Shown: piece by piece, positions 60,693 through 64,000 of the stretch
Layout: each line of letters begins with the position of its first letter
How positions within the stretch are numbered: the stretch's first letter is position 1
Assembly (NCBI RefSeq): GCF_042680565.1
Contig: NZ_JBHUEJ010000015.1
Location: forward strand, 62,001 to 126,000
Direction of reading: 5' to 3'
Source: Ottowia flava
GTDB lineage: Bacteria > Pseudomonadota > Gammaproteobacteria > Burkholderiales > Burkholderiaceae_C
DNA length: 64,000 nt
Made by a program: the position numbers and the translations under genes
Notes under the pieces: model-generated
Told to the model about the DNA's origin: nothing
Databases searched by the model: none
The model's input: only the letters and a program-made list of their open reading frames with translations

Positions 60693-61934
60693 TCAAGCCA
60701 GGGTGACGCGCGCGAACTTGCGCTTGCCGACCTGCACCACGTAGGTGCCGGCGGCCAGCTTCAGGCCTTTGTCGCTGACCACGCTGGAATCCACCCGCAC
60801 GCCGCCGCCGTCGACCAGGCGGTTGGCTTCGCTGCTGGACGGCGCCAGGCCCGCTTGCTTGAGCAACTGGCCAATGCCCAAAGCGCCGCCCTCGCCCAGC
60901 GGCAGGCTGAGCTCCGGAATCTCGTCCGGCACGCCGCCCTTGGCGCGGTTGATGAAGTCCTGCTCGGCCGCCTCGGCCGCCGCCGCGCTGTGAAAGCGCG
61001 CGGTGATCTCCTTGGCCAGCAGCACCTTGGCGTCCTTGGGGTTGCGCCCGCCCTCGATCTCCAGCTTGAGCGCAGCGATTTCCGGCAGGCTCATGAAGGA
61101 CAGCAGGGTGAACCAGTCCCACATGAGGTCGTCGGAAATCGACAGGATCTTGGCGAACATGGTGTTCGCGTCTTCGGTGATGCCGACGTAGTTGTTCTTG
61201 GACTTCGACATCTTGTACACGCCGTCCAGGCCGACCAAGAGCGGCATGGTGAGCACACACTGCGGCTCTTGGCCATGCTCCTGCTGCAGGTGGCGCCCCA
61301 TCAGCAGGTTGAACTTCTGGTCGGTTCCGCCCAATTCGAGGTCGGACTTGAGTGCGACCGAGTCGTAACCCTGCAGCAGCGGGTACAGGAATTCGTGCAG
61401 GCTGATCGAATTGCCTTCATGGAAGCGCTTGTGGAAGTCGTCGCGCTCCATCATGCGGGCCACGGTGTACTTGGCGGCCAGCTGGATCAGGCCGCGCGCG
61501 CCCAGGGCGTCGGACCATTCGCTGTTGTAACGGACCTCGGTCTTGGACGGGTCCAACACCTTGGCGGCCTGGGTGTAATACGTCTCGGCATTGGCCTTGA
61601 TCTGCTCGGGCGTCAGCGGCGGGCGCGTGCTGTTGCGGCCCGACGGGTCGCCAATCAAGGTGGTGAAGTCGCCGATCAGGAAGATCACCTGGTGGCCCAG
61701 ATCCTGCAGCTGGCGCATCTTGTTGAGCACCACCGTGTGGCCCAGGTGGATGTCGGGCGCCGTGGGGTCGAGCCCCAGCTTGATGCGCAGCGGCTGGCCG
61801 GTCTGAGCCGATCGCGTCAGTTTCTTGAGCCAGTCGTCCTGCGGCAGCAGTTCGTCACAGCCGCGTAGCGAAATCGCCATGGCGGCGCGGATATCGTCGG
61901 AAATCGGGTCTTTTGTCAGCTGGGTGTCAGACAT
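60693..61934 (-). CDS. tyrS: Tyrosyl-tRNA synthetase
   Basis: A 413-residue class I synthetase charging tRNA-Tyr. HIGH-type motif HLGH (about 62-65) in DIHLGHTVVLNKMRQLQD; KMSKS at about 241-245 (YKMSKSKNNY); the C-terminal S4 RNA-binding domain is present (LLKQAGLAPSSSEANRLVDG). The LIGDPSGRNSTR block and overall organisation match the shorter TyrZ-like type. It is divergent from the M23 peptidase gene. Confidence 0.95.
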   Translation of the reverse strand: MSDTQLTKDPISDDIRAAMAISLRGCDELLPQDDWLKKLTRSAQTGQPLRIKLGLDPTAPDIHLGHTVVLNKMRQLQDLGHQVIFLIGDFTTLIGDPSGRNSTRPPLTPEQIKANAETYYTQAAKVLDPSKTEVRYNSEWSDALGARGLIQLAAKYTVARMMERDDFHKRFHEGNSISLHEFLYPLLQGYDSVALKSDLELGGTDQKFNLLMGRHLQQEHGQEPQCVLTMPLLVGLDGVYKMSKSKNNYVGITEDANTMFAKILSISDDLMWDWFTLLSFMSLPEIAALKLEIEGGRNPKDAKVLLAKEITARFHSAAAAEAAEQDFINRAKGGVPDEIPELSLPLGEGGALGIGQLLKQAGLAPSSSEANRLVDGGGVRVDSSVVSDKGLKLAAGTYVVQVGKRKFARVTLA

Positions 61935-61947
61935 GGTGTCAGTCGCG

Positions 61948-61976
61948 TTGTAGGAACCTACCTACGCCGTTATACT
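61948..61976 (+). promoter_or_regulatory. Promoter of the M23 peptidase gene
   Basis: TTGTAG (61948-61953) and TATACT (61971-61976) are separated by 17 nt, 65 bp upstream of the GTG start. Confidence 0.7.
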
Positions 61977-62040
61977 CATTTGCTTAGGCCGCATTCTAAG
62001 AGGCCGTGCTCTGCCCGCAGAGCGCTTTGCCGGGCGGTTC

Positions 62041-63456
62041 GTGAACCCGTGGGACGAACCGCTCTGTCGTGACCTGTTTTCCGGAACATCCCCGCGCGTG
62101 AAGCAAGAACTGATTTCCACTGGCCTGGCTCTGGCCGATTTCGTACACCGTCACCCGAAACGCATCACCGCTGTCATCGCGGCGTTGCTGCTGGGCGGCG
62201 GCGGCGGTGCCTTCGCCGTGGCGTCCTTGGCGCCCACTGCGCCCTCTGAACCCCTGCGGCTGGTGTCCGAATCGGTGCAGAGCCTGCAACTGGGCGGCCA
62301 GGTCGACATGCTCGACACGCACCGCTTCACGCTGTACCGCAGTGAGCAGACACGCACGTCCGACACCCCTGAAGCACTGCTCAAGCGCCTGGGCCTGGCC
62401 GATCCGGCCGCTGCCGCCTTCCTGCGCAAGGACACGATCGCCCAGCAGGCGCTGTTTGGGCGCGGCACCGCGGGCCGCACGGTCACCGCCGAAGCCACCG
62501 ACCGGCTGGAACTGCAAACGCTGCGGACCCATTGGGTCGAAAACGACAACGACAACAATTTCAAGCGCCTGGTGGTCGACAAGACCGCCGATGGCTTCAG
62601 CGTTCGGGTCGAGACTGCGCCGCTGGTGGCTACCCAGCGCCTGACCAGCGGCGTGATCCGAGGCACGCTGTACGCTGCCACCGATGAAGCCAACCTGCCC
62701 GACAGCGTCACCAAGCAGCTGACCCAGATTTTCGAATCCAGCGTGGATTTCCACCGTGGACTGCGCCGTGGCGATCGCTTTTCGATCGTCTACGAGTCGC
62801 TGGAGGCCGATGGTGAAACCATCCGCTCCGGCCGCATCCTGAGCGCCGAGATGGTGAACCGCGGCAAGACCTTCCAGGCCATCTGGTTCACCGAGCCCGG
62901 CGCCAACAAGGGTGCCTACTACGGATTTGACGGCCAGAGCCTGCGCAAGGCCTACTTGGCGGCACCGATGGAAACCACGCGCATGACCAGCGGCTTCGGC
63001 ATGCGCGACCATCCGGTGCTGGGCTACCGGCGCGAGCACCGTGGCGTCGACTACGCGGCCCCTACTGGCAGCCCGGTACGGACCATTGGTGACGGGCGCG
63101 TGGAATTTGCCGGCGTTCAGAGCGGCTATGGCAACGTCATTTACGTCAAGCACCGCAACGCCAAGGACACGACGGTCTACGCGCATCTCTCGCGCATCGA
63201 CGTCAAGACCGGCGACAACGTCATGCAGGGAGAGCGCATTGGCGCCGTCGGTCAAACCGGCATCGCCACCGGCCCCCACCTGCACTTTGAGTTCCGCGTC
63301 AACAACGAGCCTCAGGACCCGACCGAGATTCTGGCCGAGCAACGCGAGAACGTCCCCGTGTCCCCGGGTGGGCGTGCCGCGTTTGCCAAGCTGTCTGCAG
63401 GCATGAAGCTGCAGCTCTCTGCGGCAAGCAACATTTCGAGCAGCACGTTTGAGTGA
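62041..63456 (+). CDS. M23-family peptidoglycan endopeptidase
   Basis: A 471-residue LytM/M23 metallopeptidase. An N-terminal membrane anchor (about 42-65, RITAVIAALLLGGGGGAFAV) is followed by an OapA/LysM-like and regulatory region and the catalytic domain (about 315-440). Zinc ligands are H334 and D338 (HRGVDYA) and H415 in the HLHFE motif; H413 is the second catalytic His. It cleaves peptide cross-links in the cell wall, probably during growth or septation. GTG at 62041 is used; an in-frame GTG at 62098 is a shorter alternative. It has its own promoter and terminator. Confidence 0.88.
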   Translation: MNPWDEPLCRDLFSGTSPRVKQELISTGLALADFVHRHPKRITAVIAALLLGGGGGAFAVASLAPTAPSEPLRLVSESVQSLQLGGQVDMLDTHRFTLYRSEQTRTSDTPEALLKRLGLADPAAAAFLRKDTIAQQALFGRGTAGRTVTAEATDRLELQTLRTHWVENDNDNNFKRLVVDKTADGFSVRVETAPLVATQRLTSGVIRGTLYAATDEANLPDSVTKQLTQIFESSVDFHRGLRRGDRFSIVYESLEADGETIRSGRILSAEMVNRGKTFQAIWFTEPGANKGAYYGFDGQSLRKAYLAAPMETTRMTSGFGMRDHPVLGYRREHRGVDYAAPTGSPVRTIGDGRVEFAGVQSGYGNVIYVKHRNAKDTTVYAHLSRIDVKTGDNVMQGERIGAVGQTGIATGPHLHFEFRVNNEPQDPTEILAEQRENVPVSPGGRAAFAKLSAGMKLQLSAASNISSSTFE

Positions 63457-63486
63457 ATTGAGCGGTCGGGCGCAGATGCGCCCAGC

Positions 63487-63514
63487 AAAAAGGGCGCCCA
63501 AGGCGCCCTTTTTT
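63487..63514. terminator. Bidirectional terminator between the M23 gene and erpA
   Basis: AGGGCGCC-CAA-GGCGCCCT (63491-63509) is a perfect 8-bp stem, flanked by an A-run on the left and a T-run on the right. It can therefore serve both convergent genes. Confidence 0.93.
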
Positions 63515-63549
63515 GTGGCCAGACCCGCTGGGCCAGCCTGGCAGATGGC

Positions 63550-63927
63550 TTATTCAGGCACCGAGAACGACGAGCCGCAGCCGCAGGTCGTCTGGGCATT
63601 CGGGTTCTTGATGACGAACTGTGCGCCCTGCAGATCTTCCTTGTAGTCGATCTCGGCGCCGACCAGGTACTGGTAGCTCATCGCGTCGATCAACAAGGAC
63701 ACGCCGTTCTTGGTCATCGTCGTATCGTCTTCATTGGCGATTTCATCGAAGGTGAAACCGTACTGGAAGCCAGAACAGCCACCGCCCTGCACGAACACGC
63801 GCAGCTTCAAGTCAGGGTTGCCTTCTTCGGCAATCAGGTCTGCCACCTTGGCGGCAGCGCTGTCGGTGAACACGATGGGATCGGGCATCGTGGATGGGGA
63901 TTGAATTTCTTGCGCAACGGCACTCAT
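63550..63927 (-). CDS. erpA: Iron-sulfur cluster insertion protein ErpA
   Basis: A 125-residue A-type Fe-S carrier. The three ligand cysteines are C51 (GGGCSGFQYGF), C115 and C117 (TTCGCGSSF). It delivers clusters to apo-proteins such as IspG/H. The ATG at 63925-63927 has an AGGAG ribosome binding site, and a good promoter lies upstream. Confidence 0.95.
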   Translation of the reverse strand: MSAVAQEIQSPSTMPDPIVFTDSAAAKVADLIAEEGNPDLKLRVFVQGGGCSGFQYGFTFDEIANEDDTTMTKNGVSLLIDAMSYQYLVGAEIDYKEDLQGAQFVIKNPNAQTTCGCGSSFSVPE

Positions 63928-63963
63928 GTCGGCTCCTGGAATGCTAGGACCATATTGCCAAAT

Positions 63964-63992
63964 AGTATATCAAATTACTCGGGATTCGTCAG
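63964..63992 (-). promoter_or_regulatory. Promoter of erpA
   Basis: On the - strand CTGACG (63987-63992) and TATACT (63964-63969) are 17 nt apart. The spacer contains CCCGAGTAATTTGA, vaguely like a type-1 IscR half-site; this is only a suggestion. Confidence 0.6.
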
Positions 63993-64000
63993 GGGCGATC

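Overview
The window is a high-GC, densely packed chromosomal segment of a betaproteobacterium, almost certainly in the Burkholderiales and most likely a member of the Comamonadaceae. The main support is a canonical division and cell-wall (dcw) cluster, the neighbourhood xerC - cobW-type GTPase - dksA - STAS-domain protein - hslV - hslU, the divergent tyrS / M23 peptidase pair, and many copies of a short dispersed repeat (core ATAGCTGCTTGCGCAG ... GTTGTAGGGC) of a type I associate with that family. I see no rRNA, tRNA, CRISPR array, prophage or insertion sequence.

Layout. 1-5.9 kb: a GDSL lipoprotein cut by the window edge, an SDR-FolB fusion enzyme, a MidA-type methyltransferase, a DUF2905 membrane protein, a phospholipase-D/cardiolipin-synthase-like lipoprotein and a YegP protein. 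6-12.6 kb: rodA, a YqiA-type esterase, cytochrome b561, an RNB-family ribonuclease, tonB and mtgA. 12.7-31.9 kb: ruvC on + faces the complete dcw cluster on the - strand (mraZ, rsmH, ftsL, ftsI, murE, murF, mraY, murD, ftsW, murG, murC, ddl, ftsQ, ftsA, ftsZ, lpxC). Most junctions there overlap by 4 nt, and the cluster starts at a promoter with a four-unit MraZ-type operator. 32-41 kb (-): hslU, hslV, a STAS-domain protein, dksA, a His-rich CobW/ZNG-type GTPase, xerC, a DUF484 protein and dapF. 41-46 kb is more accessory: a carboxymuconolactone-decarboxylase-like protein, an AadA-type nucleotidyltransferase, aqpZ, an orphan GyrB/ParE-type TOPRIM protein and a frameshifted lipoprotein gene. 45.2-49.3 kb: ruvB and ruvA, separated by a secreted serine protease and an I78 protease-inhibitor gene. 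49.5-53.9 kb: a LuxR-type regulator with a degenerate receiver, then phoH and ybeY separated by two paralogous lipoprotein genes. 54-64 kb: dbpA, dtd, a Cys-repeat periplasmic protein, a CDF transporter, an MBL hydrolase, an APH-like kinase, a GNAT acetyltransferase, tyrS, an M23 peptidase and erpA.

How the genes work together. The core is envelope growth and division: lipid II synthesis (murC-G, mraY, ddl), its polymerisation and cross-linking (ftsW, ftsI, rodA, mtgA), the Z-ring (ftsZ, ftsA, ftsQ, ftsL), lipid A control (lpxC) and peptidoglycan hydrolysis (M23). dapF supplies meso-diaminopimelate for murE. RuvABC and XerC process recombination and dimer junctions.

The most unusual aspects are: the dispersed repeat has entered several housekeeping genes in frame, including the linker of the SDR-FolB fusion; conserved pairs (ruvAB, phoH-ybeY) are interrupted by exported-protein genes; a TOPRIM-only protein keeps its metal site without any other topoisomerase domain; a periplasmic protein carries two copies of a Cys motif with identical spacing; and a GNAT gene lies between near-identical direct repeats.
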